Shown here piece by piece: positions 17,226 through 26,075 of a stretch of DNA of 64,000 bases; the first letter of the stretch is position 1, and every line of letters starts with the position of its first letter. The translations under genes were made by a program, and so were the position numbers. Origin of the DNA: an uncultured Eubacteriales bacterium (lineage in GTDB: Bacteria; Bacillota; Clostridia; Oscillospirales; CAG-272); NCBI GenBank assembly GCA_900546695.1, contig URDX01000003.1:67152-131151 (forward strand), given 5' to 3'. Below the pieces are notes generated by a model that searched no databases, was not told the DNA's origin, and saw nothing but the letters and a program-made list of their open reading frames with translations.

Positions 17226-18575
17226 TTAGTATGCAACACCCTGCGCGAGCATAGCGTCAGCAACCTTGACAAAGCCCGCGATGTTTGCGCCTGCAACAAG
17301 ATCGCCCTCGCAGCCGTAATCCTTAGCAGCCTTGGATGCAGCGGTATAGATGTTGACCATGATGTCGTGCAGTCTCTTGTCGACATCCTCAAAGGTCCAG
17401 GAGAGACGGATGGAGTTCTGGCTCATCTCAAGACCGGATGTGGCAACGCCGCCTGCGTTTGCAGCCTTAGCGGGAGCAAAGAGCAGACCCGCCTGCTGGA
17501 ATGCGTTGATAGCCTCGGTGGTAGAAGGCATGTTAGCACCCTCCGCAACAGCCTTGCAGCCATTTGCGATAAGTGCCTTAGCGGAGTCGAGATTGATCTC
17601 GTTCTGCGTAGCACAGGGGAGCGCGATGTCGCACTTAACTGTCCAGATGCCGGAACAGCCGGGAGTGAAGGTTGCGCCGGGAACACGCTTAGGATACTCG
17701 GAAATCCTTGCGCGCTCGACCTCCTTGATCTGCTTCATTACCGCAAGATCAATGCCCTTTTCATCATATACATATCCGGAGGAATCGCTCATGGCAACTA
17801 CCTTAGCACCGAAAGACGCAGCCTTCTCTGCAGCGTAGATAGCAACATTACCCGAGCCGGAGATTACAACGGTCGAACCGTCGAACGAAAGTCCCGCATG
17901 CTCAAGCATCTCACGGGTGAAGTAGCACAGACCGTAGCCGGTAGCCTCGGTTCTTGCGAGCGAGCCGCCGAAGGTAAGTCCCTTACCGGTAAGAACGCCG
18001 GTGAACTCGTTGCGCAGTCTCTTGTACTGACCGAAGAGGAAGCCTATCTCGCGTCCGCCTACGCCGATATCACCGGCGGGTACGTCGGTGTCGGCGCCGA
18101 TGTGCTTGGAAAGCTCGGTCATGAAGCTCTGGCAGAAGCGCATAATCTCTCCGTCGCTCTTGCCCTTGGGGTCGAAGTCGGAGCCGCCCTTGCCGCCGCC
18201 CATGGGGAGACCGGTGAGCGAGTTCTTGAAGGTCTGCTCGAAGCCGAGGAACTTCATAATAGACTCGTTTACGGACGGATGGAAGCGCAGACCGCCCTTA
18301 TACGGACCGATAGCAGAGTTGAACTGTACACGGTAGCCCTTGTTGACCTGAACGTTTCCGTTGTCATCTACCCAGCTCACGCGGAACTTGATGAGTCTTT
18401 CGGGCTCGACCATACGCTCGGCGATGTTCGCCTTAACATAGTCGGGGCGGCGCTCGATAACGGGCTCGATGGTGGTCAGGACCTCTTCAACAGCCTGAAG
18501 AAATTCGGGCTGGTCGGGGTTCTTCTCGCAGGTCTTCTTGTAAACCGATGCAAGATATTCGTTTTTGATTGCCAT
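17226..18575 (-). CDS. gdhA: NADP-specific glutamate dehydrogenase
   Basis: The 449-residue enzyme assimilates ammonia by reductive amination of 2-oxoglutarate to glutamate in the cytoplasm. It is a hexameric-type GDH: YKGGLRFHPSVNES near 90, GLPMGGGKGGSDFDPKGKSD near 113-132 with the substrate-binding and catalytic lysines, DVPAGDIGVGGREIG near 165 and a Rossmann segment VVISGSGNVAIYAAEKA near 235. I chose the ATG at 18573-18575, with GGGAGGG six to ten bases upstream; a start nine codons earlier includes the ribosome site. It is a single-gene unit with its own promoter and terminator. Confidence 0.97.
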   Translation of the reverse strand: MAIKNEYLASVYKKTCEKNPDQPEFLQAVEEVLTTIEPVIERRPDYVKANIAERMVEPERLIKFRVSWVDDNGNVQVNKGYRVQFNSAIGPYKGGLRFHPSVNESIMKFLGFEQTFKNSLTGLPMGGGKGGSDFDPKGKSDGEIMRFCQSFMTELSKHIGADTDVPAGDIGVGGREIGFLFGQYKRLRNEFTGVLTGKGLTFGGSLARTEATGYGLCYFTREMLEHAGLSFDGSTVVISGSGNVAIYAAEKAASFGAKVVAMSDSSGYVYDEKGIDLAVMKQIKEVERARISEYPKRVPGATFTPGCSGIWTVKCDIALPCATQNEINLDSAKALIANGCKAVAEGANMPSTTEAINAFQQAGLLFAPAKAANAGGVATSGLEMSQNSIRLSWTFEDVDKRLHDIMVNIYTAASKAAKDYGCEGDLVAGANIAGFVKVADAMLAQGVAY

Positions 18576-18630
18576 AATAATCCCTCCCTGATTTATCATC
18601 ATAAATTACAGCTTGACTTAATATAAATTG

Positions 18631-18659
18631 ATTATACTACAAAGGCTTTGAAATTGCAA
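18631..18659 (-). promoter_or_regulatory. Promoter of gdhA
   Basis: Minus-strand TTGCAA, 17 bases, TATAAT, with the -10 box about 55 bases upstream of the gdhA ATG. Confidence 0.7.
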
Positions 18660-18817
18660 TACCAAAATCGTAAAAATTCATAATTCTTTACACAGCGTAC
18701 ATATGCGCCCGAATTCTGAATTTTTCGTACATGCGCCGCTGCATATCATTTCCATTAAAAAGCATCTACAGCGCACAAAAGGCATCGTCGGCACACAAAA
18801 AGCATCGGAGGTCTGAT

Positions 18818-20425
18818 ATGTTTCAAGAACTTAAATGCAAGGTTTGCGGCAGGATAGGAAAAAAGGGGCTCGTATTTCTGCGCGGCGCGGCAATGCTAAC
18901 CGTCTGCTCGCTGCTGATGCGGACGGTAGGTGTCGGCTTTAACGTCTATATAACAGGGGTGCTCGGCGCGGGCGGCGTAGGGCTTTTTTCGCTGATTACC
19001 TCCGCATACGGCTTCTTTTCCACCTTTGCGCTCTCCGGCGTAAACCTTGCAGCATCAAAGCTCTGCGCGGAGGGCATCGGACACGAATGCGCAGATGAGG
19101 TGCGCGGCGTGATGCGGCGCTGTCTCACATACTCGCTCTGCTTCGGCGGCTGCGCTACGCTGCTCATGCTCGCCCTCTCATATCCAATCGGTGTTTATCT
19201 TATCGGCGACCCGGGGACAGTGCGCTCGCTGCGTGTGCTTGCGCCCAGTCTGATCCCGCTCTCGCTCTCGTCCGGCATATACGGGTATCTGCACGCGGTG
19301 CGTCGGGTCGGCAAGAGCGCTCTGCTGCAGATAAGCGAACAGCTTGCACGGATACTGCTGACGGTGCTTCTCTTCCGTGCGCTCATCCCGTCGGGCGCGT
19401 CGGAAGCGTGTGTTCTCGTTTCGCTCGGCATAACGGTGAGCGAGCTGCTTGCATTCTCAGCGGGCATCGTCATATTCCGACACGATATCACCCGCCATCT
19501 CCCGCCGGGCGGCAGTCATATCGGCGGGCTCACGCGGCGGGTGCTGTCGATATCGCTCCCCATGGCGTTCAGCTCATATATGCGCTCGGGGCTGCTAACG
19601 CTTGAGCATATGCTTATCCCGTCGGGTCTGCGGCGCTTCGGCAGCGGCAGCGAGGGAGCACTCGAGCAGTACGGCATCCTGCACGGAATGGCTTTTCCCG
19701 TTATTCTCTATCCGCAGGTGCTGCTCGCATCGGTCTCGGGGCTGCTCGTGCCCGAGGTCTCGGAGGAAGCGGCGCGCGGCAACGGCGAAAGGATAGAACG
19801 CATCGCGCATACCGTGCTGCGGCTCACACTCGCCTTTTCGATAGGCACGGCGGGGGTATTTCTCGTGTTCGGCAGCCCGCTCGGGCAGCTGCTGTACAAC
19901 AACGCCGACTCAGGCAGATATATTCTGCTGCTCGCGCCGCTCATCCCCGTAATGTACCTTGACAGCACCGTTGACGGAATGCTCAAGGGGCTCGGTGAGC
20001 AGCTGTATTCGATGAAGGTAAATATCCTTGATTCCGCCATGAGCGTAGTTCTTGTTCTGCTTCTGCTGCCGCGCTTCGGCACGGCGGGATATATCCTCAC
20101 CGTCTACATAACCGAGCTGCTGAACGGGGCGCTGAGTCTGATACGTCTGATGTGCATCATCCGCCCGCGGCTCAGCTTTCCCCTCGATATCTGCACTCCC
20201 GTCGCTGCAGCATGCACCCTTACCGTGCTATGCCGCACCGCGCCCGTCAGTGTATTAATCGGCTCGCTCGGCAGCTCGACGGTCGGCATCTGCGCGCTCA
20301 TAACCGCATATATTGTGCTGTACTCCGCCGCCGTATTTCTTCCGACGGCGCTGCTGCGCAAAAAAAGACGCGGCGGATGCACGGAAATTTCGGAAAAAGG
20401 TCTTTTAATAAGTTCAAAGCTGTGA
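18818..20425 (+). CDS. MOP-superfamily flippase (SpoVB/MurJ-like)
   Basis: The 535-residue protein is an integral membrane protein with about 14 hydrophobic segments of the MVF/MOP lipid-linked oligosaccharide flippase type. The first repeat starts TVCSLLMRTVGVGFNVYI and continues GVGLFSLITSAYGFFSTFALSG, as in the sporulation protein SpoVB and in MurJ-like lipid II flippases. Its role is likely flipping a lipid-linked cell-wall or cortex precursor across the membrane. I chose the ATG at 18818 after CGGAGG; the upstream extension lacks a ribosome site. The last codons hold the extended -10 element of the next gene. Unlike the Wzx gene in the AT-rich island, its composition matches the host. 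Confidence 0.82.
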   Translation: MFQELKCKVCGRIGKKGLVFLRGAAMLTVCSLLMRTVGVGFNVYITGVLGAGGVGLFSLITSAYGFFSTFALSGVNLAASKLCAEGIGHECADEVRGVMRRCLTYSLCFGGCATLLMLALSYPIGVYLIGDPGTVRSLRVLAPSLIPLSLSSGIYGYLHAVRRVGKSALLQISEQLARILLTVLLFRALIPSGASEACVLVSLGITVSELLAFSAGIVIFRHDITRHLPPGGSHIGGLTRRVLSISLPMAFSSYMRSGLLTLEHMLIPSGLRRFGSGSEGALEQYGILHGMAFPVILYPQVLLASVSGLLVPEVSEEAARGNGERIERIAHTVLRLTLAFSIGTAGVFLVFGSPLGQLLYNNADSGRYILLLAPLIPVMYLDSTVDGMLKGLGEQLYSMKVNILDSAMSVVLVLLLLPRFGTAGYILTVYITELLNGALSLIRLMCIIRPRLSFPLDICTPVAAACTLTVLCRTAPVSVLIGSLGSSTVGICALITAYIVLYSAAVFLPTALLRKKRRGGCTEISEKGLLISSKL

Positions 20426-20431
20426 TATAAT
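20423..20431 (+). promoter_or_regulatory. Extended -10 promoter element for tsaE
   Basis: TGA-TATAAT overlaps the flippase stop codon. No good -35 box is present 17 bases upstream (TTTTAA), so this would depend on the TGn extension. It lies about 60 bases before tsaE. Confidence 0.45.
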
Positions 20432-20489
20432 TACAGGAGTAACATACGTCGGCGGCATACCGCACGGCGGTAGGATACGGGAGGATATT

Positions 20490-20990
20490 ATGTCGGAGAT
20501 GGTAATAGCAAAGCTGCACTCGCAGACCGAGACGGATACACAATCGCTCGGCGCGGAGCTCGGCAGACGTATTCTCTCGCTGCTCGACGGCAGCGCCGAA
20601 TCCGACGAACAGACCGCATACAATGCACTCGGTGACCGAACACCGTTCGTTGCGATGTTCGGCGAGCTCGGCTCGGGAAAGACCGTTTTTATCCGCGGTA
20701 TGGCATCAGTGCTCGCGCCCGAAGCACATATTCAGAGTCCGAGCTATACGATAGTCAACGAATATCGCGGTGACCCCGTCGACCTCTGCCACTTCGATAT
20801 GTACCGCATAAGCGGCGAGGATGACCTGTATTCCATCGGCTTTTACGACTACTCCGACTGCGTGATGGCAGTCGAATGGAGCGAGCGTATCCTGTACGCG
20901 CTCCCGCCGTTTTATTATAAGGTAGAATTCGCGCCGTACAGCGGCGACGGCAGAGATATCACCGTCTCGCTCGTCACGCAGCGCACATAA
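20490..20990 (+). CDS. tsaE: tRNA t6A biosynthesis ATPase TsaE
   Basis: This 166-residue P-loop ATPase is needed with TsaB and TsaD to form threonylcarbamoyladenosine at position 37 of ANN-decoding tRNAs. The Walker A GELGSGKTVFIRG is near residues 57-69, followed by the family blocks SPSYTIVNEY, LCHFDMYRI and the VEWSERI segment near 128. GGGAGGATATT precedes the ATG. It has a slightly long N-terminal linker with an acidic DGSAESDEQ stretch. The next gene is tsaB. Confidence 0.93.
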   Translation: MSEMVIAKLHSQTETDTQSLGAELGRRILSLLDGSAESDEQTAYNALGDRTPFVAMFGELGSGKTVFIRGMASVLAPEAHIQSPSYTIVNEYRGDPVDLCHFDMYRISGEDDLYSIGFYDYSDCVMAVEWSERILYALPPFYYKVEFAPYSGDGRDITVSLVTQRT

Positions 20991-21063
20991 TAAACCACCA
21001 CAAGCCGCACGGCGACGACAGCATTTCTTCGCCTCGCCGCGCAGCAGCGACATGACAAAAAAC

Positions 21064-21091
21064 AGGAGAGCCCGGACGGGCATAATCTATA
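21064..21091 (+). promoter_or_regulatory. Shine-Dalgarno/hairpin/ATG leader of tsaB
   Basis: AGGAGA at 21064-21069 is separated from the ATG by 22 bases, too far for normal initiation, but GCCC-GGAC-GGGC at 21070-21081 can fold into a small hairpin leaving an effective spacing of 10. The same layout precedes three other genes in this window. Confidence 0.5.
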
Positions 21092-21919
21092 ATGAAAATA
21101 CTTGCATTTGAATGCTCGACGGCGACCGCATCGGTTGCCGTCAGCAATAACGGAAGGATACTCGGCGAGAGCTCTGTTGAAGCAAGCCGACATCATACCG
21201 AGCAGCTGCTCCCCATGGCGGATGACCTGCTCTCCTCGCTCGGGCTTACGCTCGGCGACATCTCGGCTTTTGCATGCTCAATAGGTCCGGGCTCGTTTAC
21301 GGGCGTGCGCATCGGTGCCGCTACGGTCAAGGGTCTTGCCTTCGGCTCGGGCAAGCCGTGCGTCGGGACTTCTTCCCTCACCTCACTTGCCTACTGCCAC
21401 GCGGATGCCGAAAACGGTACGCTGATATGCCCCGTTATCGGCTGCAGACGCGGAAATGTCTATAACTCGCTGTTCGAGCTCCGCGACGGCAAGCCGGTTC
21501 GTCTGTGCGACGACCGCATGATAAGCTGCACTGAGCTCGCAGAAGAGCTCATCTCACTCGGCAAGCCCGTCACGCTCTGCGGCGACGAGACCGCCGCAAT
21601 ATCGGCGCTCTGCTCCGACGACCTCATAATACCGACCGCGCGCAGCCCGCTGCCATCTGCCGTCGGTGTTGCTCTGCTCGCGGATAAGCTTCTGCACGAC
21701 CGCAGCCACGCTGCCCGCGACTGCACAGACAACGAACACACATACAATAAACACACCGACAACTTCTGCGCCGCCCATACCCACACCGACAACGAATGCT
21801 CTGACGGCGAACGCGCCGATTCTGCTATGTCGGCAGACGAATATACCGACCTCACCATCTTCCCCGACTACTTCCGTCCCTGCCAGGCAGAGCGCGAACG
21901 CCTCGGGATGGGCGATTGA
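21092..21919 (+). CDS. tsaB: tRNA t6A biosynthesis protein TsaB
   Basis: The protein (275 residues, family usual about 220-240) is the ASKHA-fold scaffold partner of TsaD in t6A37 formation. The start LAFECSTATASVAV and the block CSIGPGSFTGVRIGAATVKGLAFG near 65-88 are diagnostic. The C-terminal region carries a roughly 45-residue His/Thr/Asp-rich low-complexity insert (for example NEHTYNKHTDN and HTHTDNECSDGERADS) before the terminal FPDYFRPCQAERERLG. The insert is encoded by degenerate short DNA repeats and explains the extra length. rimI, which often follows tsaB, is absent; rpiB comes next after a 143-base gap. Confidence 0.92.
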   Translation: MKILAFECSTATASVAVSNNGRILGESSVEASRHHTEQLLPMADDLLSSLGLTLGDISAFACSIGPGSFTGVRIGAATVKGLAFGSGKPCVGTSSLTSLAYCHADAENGTLICPVIGCRRGNVYNSLFELRDGKPVRLCDDRMISCTELAEELISLGKPVTLCGDETAAISALCSDDLIIPTARSPLPSAVGVALLADKLLHDRSHAARDCTDNEHTYNKHTDNFCAAHTHTDNECSDGERADSAMSADEYTDLTIFPDYFRPCQAERERLGMGD

Positions 21920-22062
21920 CAGCACCGCACCGTTCGAAATCCGACAGCATGCACGGTTCGCCGATCGACGGTATCACGCGATATTCGTCAGCCGACGGCA
22001 TCCGCGCATATTCGGTAATCAACCGCATGATTAAAATTAATACAGCCCGAAAGGAAAATATC

Positions 22063-22515
22063 ATGAAAAACAAAAAAATCGCAATCGGCTGCGACCACGC
22101 AGGCTATCCCCTCAAAGCAGAACTCCTCCGCCATCTGAGCGAGCGCAGTATCGAATATACCGATGTCGGCTGCGACAGCGCAGAAAAATCGGTCGATTAT
22201 CCCGAATTTGCGGACAAGCTCTGCCGCAAGATTCAGTCGGGAGAAGCCGACCTCGGCATTCTCGTATGCGGCACGGGCATCGGCATGAGCATTGCCGCAA
22301 ACAAGCACAAAGGAATCCGCGCCGCATGCGTCAGCGACACATTCTCCGCGCGTCTTACCCGCTGCCATAACGATGCAAACGTCATCTGCTTCGGTGCCCG
22401 CGTCGTCGGAGCGGGACTTGCCGCGGATATCGTCGACAGCTTCATCGACACCGAATACGAGGGCGGCAGGCATACCCGACGCGTCGCCATGCTCAATGCG
22501 CTCGACGAGAACTGA
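22063..22515 (+). CDS. rpiB: Ribose-5-phosphate isomerase B
   Basis: The 150-residue enzyme interconverts ribose-5-phosphate and ribulose-5-phosphate (some relatives act on allose-6-phosphate or galactose-6-phosphate). Typical blocks are IAIGCDHAGYPLK at 6-18, the active-site VCGTGIGMSIAANKHKGIRAA near 67-87 with the catalytic Cys, and the RCHNDANVICFGARVVG segment near 100. The ATG at 22063 follows GAAAGGAAAATATC; longer readings lack a ribosome site. Confidence 0.94.
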   Translation: MKNKKIAIGCDHAGYPLKAELLRHLSERSIEYTDVGCDSAEKSVDYPEFADKLCRKIQSGEADLGILVCGTGIGMSIAANKHKGIRAACVSDTFSARLTRCHNDANVICFGARVVGAGLAADIVDSFIDTEYEGGRHTRRVAMLNALDEN

Positions 22516-22572
22516 TACACCCCATAATTAAACACAGTCGGTCATACCGCATCACTTCAATATCCGTTTAAC

Positions 22573-22606
22573 GAAAGGCAGCTCCCCGCAGGGAGCCGAA
22601 AACAAG
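22573..22606 (+). promoter_or_regulatory. Shine-Dalgarno/hairpin/ATG leader of the SGNH hydrolase gene
   Basis: GAAAGG at 22573-22578 is followed by a 6-base stem GCTCCC / GGGAGC (22581-22586, 22591-22596) with a CGCA loop, then ten bases to the ATG. Folding shortens an unusable 28-base gap to about 12. The egsA leader at 43860 has a near-identical stem. Confidence 0.55.
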
Positions 22607-23272
22607 ATGATATTCAAAAATTACGACAGAATAGTATTTGCAGGCGACTCGATAACCGACATGGGCAGCGCACAGCCCGTCGGCGAGGGTCTGTTCGATA
22701 ATCTCGGGCGCAGCTATGTCCGCGTTATCGAGAATATGCTTTACACATGGTATCCCGAGCTGAATTTCAGAATTACGAATTCGGGTATCAGCGGAAATAC
22801 GAGCCGCGACCTGCTCGCGCGCTATGACCGCGATGTTCTCTCCCTCTCGCCCGACTACGTCAGCATCTGCATCGGCATCAACGACGTGTGGAGGCAGTTC
22901 GACGTTCCGGGCATCCCGAGCGAAGCGTGCACTCCCAAGGAATACGAGAGCAACCTCCGCGAGATGATAACACGCACAAAAGATAAGGTCCGCGGCATTT
23001 TTCTTATCACACCGTACTTCATGGAGCCATGCCGCGCCGACCGCATGCGCGCCCGCATGGACGAATACGGCGATATCGTTCGCCGCCTCGCCGCCGAGTA
23101 CGGCTGCGAGCTTGTCGATTTTCAGGGAGCTTACGACCGCTTCTTTGAGCATAAGCACAGCGCAATTATCGCATGGGATCGCGTCCACCCGAACCAGATC
23201 GGCGCAACACTTATGGCTCGCGAATTCCTCTCGCACTGCGGCTTTGAGTACGATCATGCTCCGAAGCGGTAA
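22607..23272 (+). CDS. SGNH/GDSL-type hydrolase
   Basis: The 221-residue protein has the SGNH esterase blocks: FAGDSITDMG at 11-20 with the nucleophile Ser, an oxyanion Gly in NSGISGNTSRDLLARY near 60, GINDVW near 90 with the Asn, and DRVHPNQIG near 192 with the Asp/His pair. There is no signal peptide, so it is probably a cytoplasmic esterase or deacetylase acting on acylated sugars. It resembles rhamnogalacturonan acetylesterase-type and lipase GDSL families, but the substrate is unknown. A second, divergent SGNH protein lies at 55.9 kb. Confidence 0.82.
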   Translation: MIFKNYDRIVFAGDSITDMGSAQPVGEGLFDNLGRSYVRVIENMLYTWYPELNFRITNSGISGNTSRDLLARYDRDVLSLSPDYVSICIGINDVWRQFDVPGIPSEACTPKEYESNLREMITRTKDKVRGIFLITPYFMEPCRADRMRARMDEYGDIVRRLAAEYGCELVDFQGAYDRFFEHKHSAIIAWDRVHPNQIGATLMAREFLSHCGFEYDHAPKR

Positions 23273-23279
23273 TAATGAA

Positions 23280-23530
23280 AGGCTCTGATAGATACGTATT
23301 TTTCCGAAGCAATATAACTCTTATTTGATCTCCATATTGCAATGTTGTTTGATACGGCATTATGGGGATCATTTTTATAAAATGGGCTTAATTTCCGGCG
23401 GCAAAGCGCTTTTTGCGGCATAGCCCATCTGACAGAGAAAGCCTCCTCAATGTCAGTGACAAGAGGAGGCAGGAAAAAGTTTTCGAGCAGAGAGTGCATT
23501 TGAAAAAATATGATCACTCCGCTCTGTCAG
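23280..23530. other. Gene-free, hairpin-bearing segment at the left edge of the polysaccharide island
   Basis: No supportable gene is present: an 87-codon minus-strand reading (23254-23517) has no ribosome site and no known domain. The main structure is a long hairpin at 23441-23470, GCCTCCTC / GAGGAGGC closing an inner TGTC-AGT-GACA stem. The flanking T tracts are poor, so it is not a clean terminator. The sequence has the look of an intergenic repeat element or small RNA. Confidence 0.45.
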
Positions 23531-23532
23531 AA

Positions 23533-24714
23533 TTATACCTTATCATTGTTTTTTGAAAAATAAAGTTTCAATCCGATTCTGTCAAGTTCATCGGCTCGTT
23601 TATTCATAGCGTCGAGACTCATATCATCAAAACTCCGTTTTGCATCCTTGAGGGTTTCGCGGCGATGTAAAATCACATCGCACCAATGCGCGATACGGCA
23701 AAACGGCATTAAATAAGGCGCCTTGCACAAAATCGGAAATTCTCTTCTCATCCTGTCTTTGCCAAAGAAAGCCATATGATATAATTTTACCAATTTCGCA
23801 TGACTGTACCTCTGCATATACTGAGCGTTAACCGTACTGTCACCGACAGACTTGATTCCGTAAGTGCCGCTTCTAAACATTATATCCGTAAGCTCCGTTA
23901 CGGCATCGGTTTCCTCGCCGTCGGCAAACCAACAATTAACTACATCAATTAAATGTCCGTAAAACACATCAAGATCAAAGGATTTCAGCTTCTCAATAAG
24001 ATAATTTCGATCGAGCTCCGGATATGCCTTAAACAAAATATAGAAATCACATATATTGCGAATACCCGCCCCCGATTCTCTCAGATGCTTTACAAAATGG
24101 AGAAGCGTTGCAATGAAAAAATCCTCATTTTTAAGAGAAAAATGCGTGCCGCTATCTCGAACGGCAATATCCCACTCACCGCCGCCATAATAATCATACA
24201 AATCCGAATCTGTAGGAACAAATGATACATGCAGTTCTACGACCACACAGCCCTTTTCCCACACAGTTACATTATCATCCGTTTCGGTGTGTGTGTATCC
24301 CGCTTCCGACATGATTTTGTCTACAACAGAGGATTGCTCTTTGCACACAAGTATATCTGCGTCGCTCATGCTTCTATATTCGGGAGCAGGATATAGCTTT
24401 TTCATAACAATGCCCTTTATGGGCAAATAATCAATCCCGGATTTTTCAAAGGTGTTAAACAAAATTCCCAACTCATGCTGCTGCTGCTCGCTGATATTAA
24501 TCGCTCGGCACACAGAGGTAAAGAACTTTGTGTATATAGAATCATCCTTTAAGCGAATGTCTTCGCCTATCGATGAAAATATCAATGTTTGAATCTGCTG
24601 AGACTCGGAAAAAGAATACAACCTATTGAGATCAAATGAATCTGACACCTTTGCTTTTTCTCCCGATAAAGAAGAACGAATTACAGAGATAACTTCTCTT
24701 TGAAAGTCAGTCAT
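23533..24714 (-). CDS. Nucleotidyltransferase-fold protein (NTP_transf_5-like)
   Basis: The 393-residue protein matches the uncharacterised nucleotidyltransferase family PF14907: LPIKGIVMKKLYPAPEYRSMSDADILV near residues 95-121 supplies the DxD-type metal site, and VVELHVSF near 158 the third acidic position. Members occur in capsule and peptide-modification clusters; their reaction is not established. GGAGGAAAAGACA precedes the ATG. It is the last gene of the polysaccharide operon, 80 bases after the UDP-sugar dehydrogenase. Confidence 0.72.
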   Translation of the reverse strand: MTDFQREVISVIRSSLSGEKAKVSDSFDLNRLYSFSESQQIQTLIFSSIGEDIRLKDDSIYTKFFTSVCRAINISEQQQHELGILFNTFEKSGIDYLPIKGIVMKKLYPAPEYRSMSDADILVCKEQSSVVDKIMSEAGYTHTETDDNVTVWEKGCVVVELHVSFVPTDSDLYDYYGGGEWDIAVRDSGTHFSLKNEDFFIATLLHFVKHLRESGAGIRNICDFYILFKAYPELDRNYLIEKLKSFDLDVFYGHLIDVVNCWFADGEETDAVTELTDIMFRSGTYGIKSVGDSTVNAQYMQRYSHAKLVKLYHMAFFGKDRMRREFPILCKAPYLMPFCRIAHWCDVILHRRETLKDAKRSFDDMSLDAMNKRADELDRIGLKLYFSKNNDKV

Positions 24715-24794
24715 TGTCTTTTCCTCCGAAATTTTAAATATCCCAAAAATTCAAACTTATAATGTTCCACTGATAAAAAATAATATCACACGGA

Positions 24795-26033
24795 CTAATC
24801 TCGCCTAAAAATATCCCTTGTGTATACCTTGTCTTTGACATCATCAAGGCAAGCATCATAACGATTCGCTACGATCGCATCGCACATAGCCTTAAACTTA
24901 TCAAGGTCATTCACGATTTCGCTGCCGAAGAAAGTTGAATCGCCGTTAAGCGTCGGCTCATAAATAACAACCTTTGCGCCTTTAGCCTTAATCCGCTTCA
25001 TAACACCCTGAATCGACGACTGACGGAAGTTGTCTGAGTTGGATTTCATCGTAAGCCGATAGACACCGATGGTTACGGATTTTTCACTCTCACGATTATA
25101 ACTGTTGTCCTCCTCATATCCATAGTATCCCGCCATACGAAGCACACGGTCGGCAATAAAATCCTTACGTGTACGATTCGACTCGACGATCGCCGACATC
25201 ATATTCTGCGGGACATCAGCATAATTAGCAAGCAGCTGCTTCGTGTCCTTAGGCAAACAATAGCCGCCATACCCAAAAGAGGGATTGTTGTAATGATCTC
25301 CGATTCGCGGATCAAGGCAAACACCGTCAATTATCTGTTTTGTATCAAGCCCTTTTATCTCCGCATATGTATCAAGTTCGTTAAAATACGACACGCGCAG
25401 CGCAAGGTAAGTATTCGCAAAAAGCTTGACAGCCTCAGCCTCGGTAAAGCCCATGATTAAAGTGTCGATATTCTCCTTTATTGCGCCTTCCTGCAATAGA
25501 CGTGCAAAATCATTTGCTGCTTTTACCAGTCTTTCGTCATGCATATCCGTTCCGACAATAATGCGACTGGGATACAGATTGTCATACAGCGCCTTGGATT
25601 CACGAAGAAATTCCGGACTGAAAATAATGTTGATGCAGTTATATTTCTCTCTGATCGCCGACGTAAATCCGACCGGAATCGTCGACTTTATAACCATAAT
25701 CGCACTCGGGTTGTACTGCATAACAAGTTTAATAACCGACTCGACAGCAGAAGTATCAAAGAAATTTTTCTGACTGTCATAATTAGTCGGCGCGGCAATT
25801 ATAACAAAATCCGCGTCCTTGTATGCGCTCTCGGCGTCGAGTGTTGCAATAAGATCAAGCTCTTTTTCGGAGAGATACTTTTCTATATATTCATCATGTA
25901 TAGGCGATTTTCTCTGATTGATCAATTCCACCTTCTCGGGAATTATATCAACAGCCTTTACTCTATTATGCTGCGCCAATAATGCAGCGATAGACAGCCC
26001 GACATATCCTGTACCTGCAACTGCAATATTCAT
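24795..26033 (-). CDS. ugd: UDP-glucose 6-dehydrogenase-family protein
   Basis: This 412-residue enzyme of the UDP-glucose/GDP-mannose dehydrogenase family oxidises a nucleotide sugar to the uronic acid using two NAD+. Seen are the Rossmann start IAVAGTGYVGLSIAALLA (3-20), KSTIPVGFT near 117, FSPEFLRESKALYDNLYPSR near 140 and the catalytic-Cys loop YGGYCLPKDTKQL near 258. The short-chain type and lack of a WecC signature favour UDP-glucose, giving UDP-glucuronate for the polysaccharide, but GDP-mannose is not excluded. GGGGAGAACAA precedes the ATG. Confidence 0.88.
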   Translation of the reverse strand: MNIAVAGTGYVGLSIAALLAQHNRVKAVDIIPEKVELINQRKSPIHDEYIEKYLSEKELDLIATLDAESAYKDADFVIIAAPTNYDSQKNFFDTSAVESVIKLVMQYNPSAIMVIKSTIPVGFTSAIREKYNCINIIFSPEFLRESKALYDNLYPSRIIVGTDMHDERLVKAANDFARLLQEGAIKENIDTLIMGFTEAEAVKLFANTYLALRVSYFNELDTYAEIKGLDTKQIIDGVCLDPRIGDHYNNPSFGYGGYCLPKDTKQLLANYADVPQNMMSAIVESNRTRKDFIADRVLRMAGYYGYEEDNSYNRESEKSVTIGVYRLTMKSNSDNFRQSSIQGVMKRIKAKGAKVVIYEPTLNGDSTFFGSEIVNDLDKFKAMCDAIVANRYDACLDDVKDKVYTRDIFRRD

Positions 26034-26075
26034 GTTTGTTCTCCCCTTGCCAATTCTAAAACTATACGGATTGCT

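Noticed and set aside
17157..18626. 489-codon plus-strand open frame
   Set aside because: Antisense to gdhA and running over its terminator and promoter.
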